Positions 27,232-35,405 of a stretch of 52,983 nucleotides of DNA are shown one piece after another. How positions within the stretch are numbered: position 1 is the stretch's first letter; each line of letters opens with the position of its first letter. Position numbers and translations under genes: made by a program. The DNA is from Woeseiaceae bacterium (GTDB lineage: Bacteria; Pseudomonadota; Gammaproteobacteria; Steroidobacterales; Woeseiaceae), in the NCBI GenBank assembly GCA_029246105.1, contig JAQWOA010000029.1, forward strand, positions 1-52,983. The letters run 5' to 3'. Under the pieces are notes generated by a model. That model had not been told where the DNA came from. It searched no databases and saw only the letters and a list, made by a program, of their open reading frames with translations.

Positions 27232-28254
27232 ATGGCTAATCAAACAATCACTCTTGGAATTGAATCTAGTTGCGATGAGACTGGAGTTGCACTTTATAGT
27301 CTTGAAAAAGGACTGATTGCACACGCCTTGCACAGTCAGGTGGATTTGCATTCTGACTATGGTGGTGTTGTCCCAGAAATCGCTTCTCGCGACCATGTTC
27401 GGATGCTTTTACCTTTGATTCAAAAGGTTATGGATGAAGCTGGCATCGAGAAACCAGATTTAATCGCTTATACGGCGGGTCCGGGCCTGGTTGGAGCTCT
27501 TATGGTAGGCGGCGGCATGGCAAATGGACTAGGACTGGCATGGGGCTGTCCGGTTATTCCTGTGCACCATATGGAAGGACATTTATTGGCGCCCATGTTG
27601 GAAGATAATCCGCCTGATTTTCCGTTTCTGGCTCTTCTAGTATCAGGTGGACACACTATGCTCATTTCTGTTCAGGGACTTGGTGAGTATAAATTGTTGG
27701 GCATGACTCTCGATGATGCGGCAGGGGAGGCCTTTGATAAGACTGCTAAATTATTAAGTCTTGGTTATCCTGGTGGACCATTGTTGGCTGCACTGGCGGA
27801 TGAGGGTGACGACAATGCATACGCTTTTCCGCGACCGATGATGAATAAACCCAATCTGGATTTCAGCTTTAGTGGACTTAAGACAGCGGTAATGCTGCAA
27901 GTTCGAAAATCTGAAGCTAATGGTGAACTCGATGCTAATCGCGCGAATATTGCAGCCTCTTTCCAGCGCGCTGCTGTTGATGTTCTTATCGGTAAGTCAC
28001 TAAAAGCAGCTTCAATTGAAGGCTTGGAAAGGATTGTAATTGCAGGTGGGGTAGGGGCGAATCGATTACTACGCAGTGAAATGGAGCGGCAATTTTCTGG
28101 CGATGTTTTTTATCCAAGATTTGAGTTTTGTACCGATAACGGTGCGATGATCGCGATTGCGGGTGCATTACGGTATTTGGAAGCAACAGACCCTAAAGAA
28201 ATTAAGGCACAGGCAAGATGGTCACTAGAAACGCTGGGCATTCCAGCGGCCTAA
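27232..28254 (+). CDS. tsaD: tRNA N6-adenosine threonylcarbamoyltransferase TsaD
   Basis: It is the transferase subunit that makes t6A37 in tRNAs reading ANN codons, with TsaB and TsaE. The 340-aa ASKHA-fold protein opens [15 protein letters not shown]. Metal-binding histidines lie in [12 protein letters not shown] (about residues 110-121). Further signatures are [43 protein letters not shown] and [11 protein letters not shown], and the last of the metal site is in CTDNGAMIA. It is divergent from rpsU, as in many Gammaproteobacteria, and is followed 15 nt later by folB. Confidence 0.98.
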   Translation: MANQTITLGIESSCDETGVALYSLEKGLIAHALHSQVDLHSDYGGVVPEIASRDHVRMLLPLIQKVMDEAGIEKPDLIAYTAGPGLVGALMVGGGMANGLGLAWGCPVIPVHHMEGHLLAPMLEDNPPDFPFLALLVSGGHTMLISVQGLGEYKLLGMTLDDAAGEAFDKTAKLLSLGYPGGPLLAALADEGDDNAYAFPRPMMNKPNLDFSFSGLKTAVMLQVRKSEANGELDANRANIAASFQRAAVDVLIGKSLKAASIEGLERIVIAGGVGANRLLRSEMERQFSGDVFYPRFEFCTDNGAMIAIAGALRYLEATDPKEIKAQARWSLETLGIPAA

Positions 28255-28269
28255 TTCACGGAAGGAACT

Positions 28270-28629
28270 ATGGATAAAATTTTTCTTAGCGAACTTAAAA
28301 TTGATACCGTCATTGGTATTTTTGAATGGGAGCGTCGCATTCGTCAGGCGGTCATCATCGATCTCGAGATGAGTGCAGATATTACGAAGGCTGCTATGAC
28401 AGACAATGTTATTGATACATTGAATTATAAATCCGTCGCGAAACGGATTCAAGAATTCGTAGCTGAGTCGAGTTTTCAGCTTATCGAGACGCTGGCAGAG
28501 CACATTGCAGCGATAATTCGCAATGAGTTTTCGGTGGCGTGGGTTAAAGTTCGAGTAAATAAGCCAGGTGCAATTCGTGGATCAAAAGCGGTTGGGGTTG
28601 AGATTGAGCGTGGCGCGCAGTCAAGTTGA
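28270..28629 (+). CDS. folB: Dihydroneopterin aldolase
   Basis: It cleaves 7,8-dihydroneopterin to 6-hydroxymethyl-dihydropterin and glycolaldehyde in folate synthesis. The 119-aa protein shows FLSELKIDTVIGIFEWERRIRQAVIIDLEM (positions about 5-34), the catalytic Glu of IGIFEWE, NYKSVAKRI, and the catalytic-Lys segment VRVNKPGAIRGSKAVGVEIER. It starts 15 nt after tsaD, and its TGA overlaps the folK ATG. A ribosome site GGAAGGA precedes the ATG. Confidence 0.97.
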   Translation: MDKIFLSELKIDTVIGIFEWERRIRQAVIIDLEMSADITKAAMTDNVIDTLNYKSVAKRIQEFVAESSFQLIETLAEHIAAIIRNEFSVAWVKVRVNKPGAIRGSKAVGVEIERGAQSS

Positions 28630-29117
28630 TGGCAGGCATTTATCTCAGTTTGGGCAGCAATGATTCGCCAGACGTGAACTTAGCGATAGCGATTCGAGAG
28701 CTTGAAGCCCGTTATGGCGAACTTAAGCGATCTGCGGTATACCAAGGCGCAGCTGTCGGCTTTGACGGTGCTGATTTTCTGAACCTTGTCGTGAGCCTTC
28801 AATCAAATCAAACGCCACTAGACATTTGTCATGAGATTGAACTTATTCACAATGTGGCTGGTCGGGTACGAGAAGATAATAAATGGGGGTCACGCTCTTT
28901 AGATATTGATCTATTACTTTATGATGACCTTGTGAGAGATGAGCGGCCAGTACGAGTGCCGCGTGATGATATTTTGCGCTACAGCTTCGTATTGCGCCCG
29001 ATAGCGGAACTGGCACCTAACTTGGTCCATCCTGTGACTGGTAATACTGTTTTAGAACATTGGCTGAATTTTGATGACAAAAACCAACCATTAGAAAGGG
29101 TGAATGTTAATTGGTAA
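28629..29117 (+). CDS. folK: HPPK, 2-amino-4-hydroxy-6-hydroxymethyldihydropteridine diphosphokinase
   Basis: It transfers pyrophosphate from ATP to the pterin made by FolB. The ~162-aa protein has GIYLSLGSNDSPDVNLAIAIREL, the pterin-binding SAVYQGAAVGFDGADFLNLVV, and RVREDNKWGSRSLDIDLLLYDD, where the two Asp residues bind Mg2+, followed by VPRDDILRYSFVLRPIAELAP. I take ATG 28629, which overlaps the folB stop as TGATG and implies translational coupling; an in-frame TTG one codon upstream is also open. Confidence 0.97.
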   Translation: MAGIYLSLGSNDSPDVNLAIAIRELEARYGELKRSAVYQGAAVGFDGADFLNLVVSLQSNQTPLDICHEIELIHNVAGRVREDNKWGSRSLDIDLLLYDDLVRDERPVRVPRDDILRYSFVLRPIAELAPNLVHPVTGNTVLEHWLNFDDKNQPLERVNVNW

Positions 29118-29163
29118 TTAAGGGTTCGTGTAGATATGCTGTTTCGCATACTCACAGCTTTTA

Positions 29164-29922
29164 TTATCCAGTGGAGCGGCCGCCGTCGACTGCTATGATC
29201 TGGCCCGTTACATAGGTCGCATCGCGCATCAAATAAAGTACGCATCCAGCAATATCGGCAGGCTCTCCCGCACGACTCAACGGTATCTGCCTCAGAATGC
29301 TCTGCTGAGTTGCCTTTGTCATTTCATTTTCTGGCCAGATAATCGCACCTGGTGAGACGCCGTTCACACGAACATCTGGAGCAAGTTCTTTTGCCAGTGA
29401 GCGAGTTAGCATCGCAAGTCCTGCTTTTGCAGAGCCGTATAAAACGTGATCAAGCAGAGGCTTATTCGCGTAAATATCTACAATATTAACTATCGCACCA
29501 TTATATTCACGCAAATAAGGTGCAGCTGCTTGCGCTAAAAAAAGTGGTGCTTTTAAGTTACTACCCAAAATGTCGTCCCATTGCTGCTCAGAGATGCTGC
29601 CTATAGGTGTGGGGTAGAAGGTCGAAGCATTATTGACCAGACCATTTAAGCTGCCACCCCAACTGACGACCTCGTCGATCAAAGACGATAGAGTATCCAC
29701 TTTCCTTAGGTCCGATTGAAAAACTGCAGCGGAATTAGGACGTAATTTATTTAATCCAGCTGCAAGTGATTTGGCTTCATCTGCTGAATTACGATAGTGA
29801 ATTGCAATGCGCGCATCGTTTTTATGTAGGCATGTCACAATGGCTGCGCCTATTCGGCGAGCAGCGCCAGTTATAAGAATAACTTTGTCGTCGAGTGTTT
29901 TTTCTGGCATACCATCATTCAT
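29164..29922 (-). CDS. SDR-family pteridine reductase-like protein (FolM/PTR1-like)
   Basis: This ~252-aa short-chain dehydrogenase has the nucleotide motif TGAARRIG (TGxxxRxG, typical of pteridine reductases, instead of TGxxxGIG). It also has NNASTFYPTPIG, the catalytic YGSAKAG (YxxxK), and a C-terminal GQIIAVDGGRS. Next to folB and folK, the likely role is reduction of dihydro- or oxidised pterins to tetrahydro forms. I chose the ATG at 29922 (MNDGMPEK), because the longer open frame would overlap the divergent methyltransferase gene. A second ATG lies four codons later. Confidence 0.88.
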   Translation of the reverse strand: MNDGMPEKTLDDKVILITGAARRIGAAIVTCLHKNDARIAIHYRNSADEAKSLAAGLNKLRPNSAAVFQSDLRKVDTLSSLIDEVVSWGGSLNGLVNNASTFYPTPIGSISEQQWDDILGSNLKAPLFLAQAAAPYLREYNGAIVNIVDIYANKPLLDHVLYGSAKAGLAMLTRSLAKELAPDVRVNGVSPGAIIWPENEMTKATQQSILRQIPLSRAGEPADIAGCVLYLMRDATYVTGQIIAVDGGRSTG

Positions 29923-29940
29923 AAAGACATTATTACGTAT

Positions 29941-31125
29941 ATGCAATACGAACAGCCAGCATCTCTTCCAAAACCCGACCAACTAAGCGGAGCACATTGC
30001 GCGCGGGTTGCACGTCATATCAGCACAAAAATTCAAGAAGCAGGTGGTCAAATTAGTTTTGCAGAGTTTATGCATGAGGCGCTTTACTCAAACGGCCTGG
30101 GTTATTACAGCGCGGGTTCGATAAAATTTGGTAGGGATGGTGATTTCATTACAGCACCTGAAGTGTCGGCAGTCTTTGGTAGAGTTCTGGCGCGCCAATG
30201 CGCTGAGGTCTTAGCTGAGGTTGATAGTGGCGAAATTCTGGAGTTCGGCGCAGGTAGTGGCAAACTCGCTATTGATATTTTATCGGTGCTTGAAGAACAA
30301 GGTATGTTGCCTGTTGCTTACAATATTTTCGAGATCTCGCCGGATCTTGTCGAAAGGCAGAAAAATAGGTTGCAGGCTGAACTACCACATTTAGTGGAGC
30401 GGGTTCGCTGGCTTTCAGTAATACCCATTAATTTTGAAGGAGTAATTATTGCCAATGAGGTTCTTGATGCGCTACCTGTAGAGCGTTTCGTGCGGCGGGA
30501 ATCAGGAATATTCCAGATGCTTGTCTCTCTTAGTGGCGATACATTCGTTTGGGCCGAAACTGAGGCCCCAGAGCAACTAGCCATTGCTGTAGCTAGCATT
30601 GAAAGTGAGATCGCTGAACCTCTTCCATTGGGTTACCGTTCAGAAGTTTGCTTCGCGTCGTCAACTTGGATAGCTGAATTGGCCGAATGCCTGCGATACG
30701 GCGCCGTATTTCTGTTTGACTATGGCGTATCGCAGCGCGAATACTATGCGCCCGATCGTGATGATGGATGGTTGCGCTGTCACTATCGGCATCATGTGCA
30801 CAATGATCCGCTGATACTACCAGGCATTCAGGATCTAACCGTTTGGATTGATTTTTCGTCCGTCGCATCTGCAGCAGTCGCCGGCGGACTCAATATTCTG
30901 GGATACCAAACACAATCCCAATTCCTTATGGGGGGAGGACTCGAAATCGAAATGCAAGGGTTTACCGATTTGCCCGTCATGCAGCAACTCGAATTGTCCA
31001 GTCAGATCAAAACACTTACTCTTCCTGGGGAAATGGGTGAAAACTTCAAATGCATGGCGTTGGGCCGTGGCGATATCACTTTGCCATCGGCATTTAAGTT
31101 CGCTGATAGGACGCAGACACTTTGA
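29941..31125 (+). CDS. SAM-dependent methyltransferase, MidA/NDUFAF7-like (COG1565 type)
   Basis: This 394-aa protein has the MidA layout: an N-terminal SFAEFMHEALYSNGLGYYSAG motif, DFITAPEVSAVFGRVLARQ, the SAM-binding glycine loop EILEFGAGSGKLAIDIL (about residues 98-114), and GVIIANEVLDALPVERF. In mitochondria the relative NDUFAF7 methylates a complex I subunit; the bacterial substrate is not known. It is divergent from the SDR gene with only about 18 nt between the chosen starts, so promoters must overlap coding sequence or one start is downstream. Its TGA overlaps the uppP TTG. Confidence 0.9.
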   Translation: MQYEQPASLPKPDQLSGAHCARVARHISTKIQEAGGQISFAEFMHEALYSNGLGYYSAGSIKFGRDGDFITAPEVSAVFGRVLARQCAEVLAEVDSGEILEFGAGSGKLAIDILSVLEEQGMLPVAYNIFEISPDLVERQKNRLQAELPHLVERVRWLSVIPINFEGVIIANEVLDALPVERFVRRESGIFQMLVSLSGDTFVWAETEAPEQLAIAVASIESEIAEPLPLGYRSEVCFASSTWIAELAECLRYGAVFLFDYGVSQREYYAPDRDDGWLRCHYRHHVHNDPLILPGIQDLTVWIDFSSVASAAVAGGLNILGYQTQSQFLMGGGLEIEMQGFTDLPVMQQLELSSQIKTLTLPGEMGENFKCMALGRGDITLPSAFKFADRTQTL

Positions 31126-31919
31126 CCACATTACAGATCGTCATACTTGCTATTGTGCAGGGCATTACTGAGTTTCTGCCGATTTCAAGCTCGGGGCATC
31201 TCGTGTTGGTGTCGTTCTTATTTGAGTGGGTCGACCAGGGCTTGGCATTTGACGTCGCAGTGCATTTCGGATCTCTTGCAGCCGTGTGTATTTTCTTTCG
31301 AAAAGACTTTGCCTCATTGTTATTAGGAAGTGCACAAATACTCGGTGGTAATATTAAGATGCCCGAGTCAAGAATGGCGCTAGCGATAGCGCTTGCTACA
31401 ATTCCGACTGCAATAGTAGGCCTCTTAGTTATTTCCTGGATAGAAAACAATCTTCGTGATCCAGCCATTATCGTTTATACCTTGTCGAGTTATGGAATCG
31501 TGATGGTATTGGTTGACCACTTTGCCAGCCGTAAAAGGAATATATCGACCATTGGATTGAAGGACGCGCTAATTATTGGCTGCGCCCAAGTGCTTTCACT
31601 AGTTCCTGGTACATCACGCTCGGGTGTAACAATCACAGCAGCACGACTACTAGGCTTTGAGCGGCAAGATGCCGCTCGATTTTCTTTTCTATTGTCAGCG
31701 CCAATCATCTTGCTGGCCGCAGGCTACAAGTTTTTGCAAATGTTAATGAGTGGTGTGACGGTTGCTTGGGGACAATTAGGTTTGGGCGCTTTGATCGCCT
31801 GTATCGTCGCTTATTTTAGTATAGGATTTTTCATGCGGATTGTTACTCGCGTAGGGCTCGCACCATTCGCGATTTATCGATTATTACTGGCCGCTTATAT
31901 TCTTTACGTATTGATTTAG
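31122..31919 (+). CDS. uppP: Undecaprenyl-diphosphatase UppP (BacA)
   Basis: This integral membrane phosphatase recycles undecaprenyl pyrophosphate to the monophosphate carrier for cell-wall and LPS synthesis. The 265-aa protein has two family motifs: QGITEFLPISSSGHLVLV (about residues 11-28, with catalytic Glu and Ser/His) and SLVPGTSRSGVTITAARLLG (about 155-174, with the essential Arg). About seven or eight hydrophobic segments surround them. It begins with TTG overlapping the stop of the methyltransferase (TTGA), which suggests translational coupling. Confidence 0.96.
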   Translation: MTTLQIVILAIVQGITEFLPISSSGHLVLVSFLFEWVDQGLAFDVAVHFGSLAAVCIFFRKDFASLLLGSAQILGGNIKMPESRMALAIALATIPTAIVGLLVISWIENNLRDPAIIVYTLSSYGIVMVLVDHFASRKRNISTIGLKDALIIGCAQVLSLVPGTSRSGVTITAARLLGFERQDAARFSFLLSAPIILLAAGYKFLQMLMSGVTVAWGQLGLGALIACIVAYFSIGFFMRIVTRVGLAPFAIYRLLLAAYILYVLI

Positions 31920-31964
31920 ATTTTTTGTTCTTTTTCTGATTATCAGCCCGATGTGGGTAATGTA

Positions 31965-31988
31965 AAACCTCTCTCGGGTTTCTTTTTT
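31965..31988 (+). terminator. Probable intrinsic terminator after uppP
   Basis: A short stem AAACC/GGTTT with a CTCT-rich loop is followed by TCTTTTTT. A longer pairing (CCCG near 31947 with CGGG near 31975) is also possible. It is located about 45 nt after the uppP stop. The stem is weak. Confidence 0.5.
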
Positions 31989-32012
31989 CACGGTATCATT
32001 TAAACAGACTAT

Positions 32013-33230
32013 TCAGAGTTCCCTAAAGTTTTCTATAGCTTTTACTCTGGCCTCTCGTATAGCAATTGGAATTTTCGCACCCTGATTTTTTTCAGCAATA
32101 GCCTTCGCATTGATCGAAGATGCTACCGCGAGCGCCTCACGCAAAAAATCAGACTGCGGGTAGGCGCGATTTTCGAGACCTGTACGACCTTTTGCATCAG
32201 CCTCGCAAGCGATTAGGAAATGCTCGAATCTTTCAGGGCGACGGAATGCATCAGTCTTTTCAAGTAAATCTAGGATCGATGTGTTACGTAATTCCAGTGC
32301 TCGATGACAATGAGTGTGAAATTGAGCAACTATGATACCCAAATCACAACAAGATTTCGGAATGGGTAGGCGATTACCTAGCTCACGGACGAGTCTAGCT
32401 CCACGAGCCTCATGTCCAGGGTGATTGGGTAGCATATCCTTTGGGGTCGTACCCTTGCCAAGGTCATGGGTAAGCGCGGCAAAGCGCACCGATAATTCAG
32501 GGCTACGTTGTTCGGCTTGATCCAAAACCAGCATTGTATGCAGTCCAGTATCAATTTCTGGGTGCCATTTAGCCGGCTGAGGAACACCGAATAGCGTCTC
32601 GAGTTCAGGTAATAGACGCTCCAGCGCTCCACAGTTGCGTAATACTTCAAAAAACACGCGTGGGTTCTTGCCGCGAAGTGCCTCTTCAGTTTCCCTCCAT
32701 ACGCGATCTGGTGCCAGGGTATCTACTTCACCTGCATCCACCATCGATCGCATAAGTTTCATCGTCCCACTAGAGATTCGAAATTCAAACGACGAAAACC
32801 TGGCCGCAAATTTAGCGACTCGAAGTATTCGCACTGGATCTTCACTAAAAGCATCAGAGACATGTCGAAGCATACGTTTCTCAATGTCCTTTAAACCACC
32901 ATGTGGGTCTATTAGATTGCCTTCATCGTCTTTTGCGATCGCATTAATTGTTAAGTCACGGCGCGAAAGATCCTCTTCTATGGAAACGGTCTCTGAAAAA
33001 TCAAATGTGAAACCGTGATACCCGGGGCCAGTTTTACGCTCCATTCGTGCAAGTGCATATTCTTCGTTAGTCTTTGGGTGAAGAAAAACTGGAAAATCCT
33101 TACCAACTTGTTTGTAACCATTGGCAATTAGAATTTCGGGTGTTGCGCCCACAACACACCAGTCACGCTCTTTTAGCGATATACCTAGTTGTTCATCGCG
33201 AACAGCACCACCAACGAGAAAAATCTGCAT
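32013..33230 (-). CDS. cca: Multifunctional CCA-adding tRNA nucleotidyltransferase
   Basis: It adds or repairs the 3'-CCA end of tRNAs, and in this class carries a C-terminal HD phosphohydrolase domain. The N-terminal nucleotidyltransferase head has FLVGGAVRDEQLG and the catalytic DW in RDWCVVG. EDLSRRDLTINAIA (about residues 105-118) and the nucleotide-choosing DPVRILRVAKFAARF follow. HD motif: FAALTHDLGKGTTP. I prefer ATG 33230 (MQIFLVGG), the usual family start, giving about 405 aa; an upstream in-frame ATG at 33272 adds 14 residues. Neither has a clear ribosome site. Confidence 0.95.
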   Translation of the reverse strand: MQIFLVGGAVRDEQLGISLKERDWCVVGATPEILIANGYKQVGKDFPVFLHPKTNEEYALARMERKTGPGYHGFTFDFSETVSIEEDLSRRDLTINAIAKDDEGNLIDPHGGLKDIEKRMLRHVSDAFSEDPVRILRVAKFAARFSSFEFRISSGTMKLMRSMVDAGEVDTLAPDRVWRETEEALRGKNPRVFFEVLRNCGALERLLPELETLFGVPQPAKWHPEIDTGLHTMLVLDQAEQRSPELSVRFAALTHDLGKGTTPKDMLPNHPGHEARGARLVRELGNRLPIPKSCCDLGIIVAQFHTHCHRALELRNTSILDLLEKTDAFRRPERFEHFLIACEADAKGRTGLENRAYPQSDFLREALAVASSINAKAIAEKNQGAKIPIAIREARVKAIENFREL

Positions 33231-33381
33231 ATCAGAATTGTAACTGACATTTTGATTTAACGTTCCAGCCATTGAGTTGGCAGAGTATTCTTAATAAGAA
33301 TGTCTGAGGTCTTAATAATTCTACTCTTGACGCTATTCGGTTGCTATGAAGTAGTGGATATCTCAATAATGTATCTTTAAT

Positions 33382-34737
33382 CTAGCGAATTTGAAGCAAT
33401 AATGTTCTGTCACCACGACGGATGTTTAGGAATAAAATATCATAACGCGAAGCAATTTCTTGTAAGTCGTCTAAGCTTTTGACTGGCGCTCGATTAACGT
33501 GCGTAATTAAATCGCCAGCGCGAAGCCCTCTTTGCGCTGCTGGAGTACCTTCCTGAACTTCGCTGATTTCAATGCCATTACCTCTTAATTTAGAAGCTAC
33601 AAGGAATGTAGAGCCAGCCAATCCAGGATGAATTTCTTCACCCAGAACGACTTGACTTCGCTTCTGACCTAATTCTGCTTTAGTTGAATACGATTTGTTA
33701 TCACGCATATATCCGATTTCGATTTGTTCGCCGGATCTTAATAAACCGATGCGATTTCTAAGCTGAGGCGCACTGTCAATTTTTTTATCATTTAGATCAA
33801 CGATAATGTCACCAACTTGAAGTCCGGCATGCTCTGCTGTGGAATCAGCTTGTATGCCGGTGATTAAGGCGCCACTGTCAATGTCATTACCCAATGCTTC
33901 CGCATCTTCAGCATCAATCGTCTGAATATTGACACCCAGAAGTCCGCGCCTGATTTCGCCGAAGTCTAAAATTTGTTTCATTATAGACCCAGCGATTTCT
34001 GTAGGTACCGCAAATCCGATTCCAACATTACCTCCTGTTCGACTGATGATTGCTGAGTTAATGCCAATCAATTCACCGTTCATATTGACCAGTGCACCAC
34101 CAGAATTACCTGGATTGATTGATGCATCAGTTTGAATGAAGTCTTCATAGCCATCTCTACTGATGCCTGAGCGTCCGAGTGCGCTGATAATGCCAGAGGT
34201 CACTGTATGGCTTAATCCAAACGGATTACCAATCGCAATGACGAAATCACCTACTCTAACTCCTGTGGAGTCGCCGATGGCCATTTCAGTCAGGCCATCG
34301 GCATCGACTTTGATAACGGCAATGTCTGTAGCTGGATCGGAACCAACGATTTCAGCATCATGGATAGTGCCATCTTTCAACGAAATCTGAATAGCATTCG
34401 CGTCGCTGACGACATGATGGTTTGTGAGGATATGTCCTCGTTCAGAATCAACTATGACGCCGGAGCCAGCACTAGCAATTTCTTGCATACCACTACGGCC
34501 ACCACCATCAGGGAGTCCAAAGAAACGTCGAAAGGCTTCGTTATCAAATGAATTTCGTCTTGCCACAGTTTGACTGACGCGAATATTTACGACTGCAGGT
34601 GATACTTCCTCGACTAATGAAGCGAGGCTGGTGACTGTTTGATCATTGACTCTTTGCGGCAGCGCCGCATTGGCAAGTGATATATAGACCAATGTAATAA
34701 GTAACGTGGGAATGAAAAATTGTGTTTTGAACGTCAT
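33382..34737 (-). CDS. degQ: Periplasmic serine endoprotease, DegQ/HtrA family
   Basis: It degrades unfolded envelope proteins. The 451-aa protein has a Sec signal peptide (residues 1-24, ending ANA), a trypsin-like domain, and two PDZ domains (about residues 260-345 and 360-450). The catalytic triad is His108 in TNHHVV, Asp138 in ATDIAV, and Ser212 in GNSGGAL. The shorter LA loop (FFGLPDGGGRSG) and total length match DegQ rather than DegP. The gene is monocistronic on the minus strand after cca. Confidence 0.94.
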   Translation of the reverse strand: MTFKTQFFIPTLLITLVYISLANAALPQRVNDQTVTSLASLVEEVSPAVVNIRVSQTVARRNSFDNEAFRRFFGLPDGGGRSGMQEIASAGSGVIVDSERGHILTNHHVVSDANAIQISLKDGTIHDAEIVGSDPATDIAVIKVDADGLTEMAIGDSTGVRVGDFVIAIGNPFGLSHTVTSGIISALGRSGISRDGYEDFIQTDASINPGNSGGALVNMNGELIGINSAIISRTGGNVGIGFAVPTEIAGSIMKQILDFGEIRRGLLGVNIQTIDAEDAEALGNDIDSGALITGIQADSTAEHAGLQVGDIIVDLNDKKIDSAPQLRNRIGLLRSGEQIEIGYMRDNKSYSTKAELGQKRSQVVLGEEIHPGLAGSTFLVASKLRGNGIEISEVQEGTPAAQRGLRAGDLITHVNRAPVKSLDDLQEIASRYDILFLNIRRGDRTLLLQIR

Positions 34738-35071
34738 ATTTATTCTCTATCAATGCTGTACATAATGCCCAGAATTAGTATCAAGCAGTTAAACCAATCG
34801 TAAAGTAATAGGTTAAATGAAATTATAGAACTAAATAAAGATTTTTAAACGAACTTATTTGTTTTGATTAGATATATTTCCTTTTTCTACTTTTATTTAC
34901 GATATGAATCGTAATCTATCATTCTAAGGTTGCATAAGCATGGGGAGAATTTCTTAATATAACTATGGGATTGCACTAAAATATCGGGACGCTGAGATGC
35001 CTTTTGAGGAGGATAATATATTGAGAAACTTAGGTATTTTCATGATGTAGGCACTAAAATCAATTTTTAGA

Positions 35072-35095
35072 ACTGCCACTATATCTAGTGGCAGT
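35072..35095. repeat. Perfect 10-bp hairpin with TATC loop
   Basis: ACTGCCACTA pairs perfectly with TAGTGGCAGT around TATC. No immediate T-run follows on the plus strand (a T9 run begins about 15 nt later). It lies 22 nt after the short frame ending at 35050 and about 120 nt before the nrdJ promoter. It could end a short upstream transcript or act as a protein-binding site. Confidence 0.75.
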
Positions 35096-35212
35096 GAAAT
35101 TTCATAAAAGTAACTTTTTTTTTACCATATTTTTAAATAACTTACTTACTAATAATAAATAAGTAATTGATTTTTATCATAAAATAGACTATTAGATAAA
35201 TATATAAAGTGC

Positions 35213-35241
35213 TTGACAGAAGTTCAATTCGGGCATAGTCT
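35213..35241 (+). promoter_or_regulatory. Sigma-70 promoter of nrdJa
   Basis: TTGACA (35213-35218), a 17-nt spacer, then TAGTCT (35236-35241). The -35 is a perfect consensus. Transcription would start near 35248, just before the 8-bp hairpin AGGCACAA/TTGTGCCT. Confidence 0.75.
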
Positions 35242-35252
35242 TGTCTTCACTT

Positions 35253-35395
35253 AGGCACAACATCTTGTGCCTACTCTAAAGGGGAAAAAGGCCACTTAAG
35301 GCTATCGTCGCACGTTTTTTTTAGCTGTCGGCGTGTGGGATTTTTTGCAAAAAAATAAGCTATTCATGATGTTTTCGGAAATAACCGGAGGGGGT
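35253..35395 (+). promoter_or_regulatory. Structured nrdJa leader (candidate nrdJ-motif-type cis-regulatory RNA)
   Basis: The roughly 150-nt leader begins with a perfect 8-bp hairpin (AGGCACAA, loop CATC, TTGTGCCT). GCC/GGC pairing around 35290-35302 follows, then CGCACG pairing with CGTGTG around a T8-containing loop (35310-35338), and an AT-rich hairpin (ATTTTTT/AAAAAAT, 35340-35358). It ends at the GGAGGGGG ribosome site. A conserved 'nrdJ' RNA motif has been reported upstream of B12-dependent RNR genes. Whether this matches its consensus I cannot verify. I do not see a cobalamin-riboswitch B12 box. Confidence 0.5.
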
Positions 35396-35405
35396 AAAAA
35401 GATAA

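Larger units (their letters stand above)
34738..35405. other. Long intergenic region between degQ and nrdJa
   Basis: About 670 nt that carries several distinct elements: the degQ promoter side, a strong ribosome site with a 9-codon frame (35006-35050), a perfect 10-bp hairpin (35072-35095), a consensus-like promoter (35213-35241) and the nrdJ leader with further hairpins. It is very AT-rich otherwise. I see no ordinary gene. Confidence 0.6.

Noticed and set aside
35250-35400. Cobalamin riboswitch upstream of the B12-dependent nrdJ
   Set aside because: No B12-box-like sequence (GCCACTG-type core with the usual flanks) is recognisable, and nrdJ enzymes use rather than make cobalamin. The leader is reported only as a candidate structured RNA.
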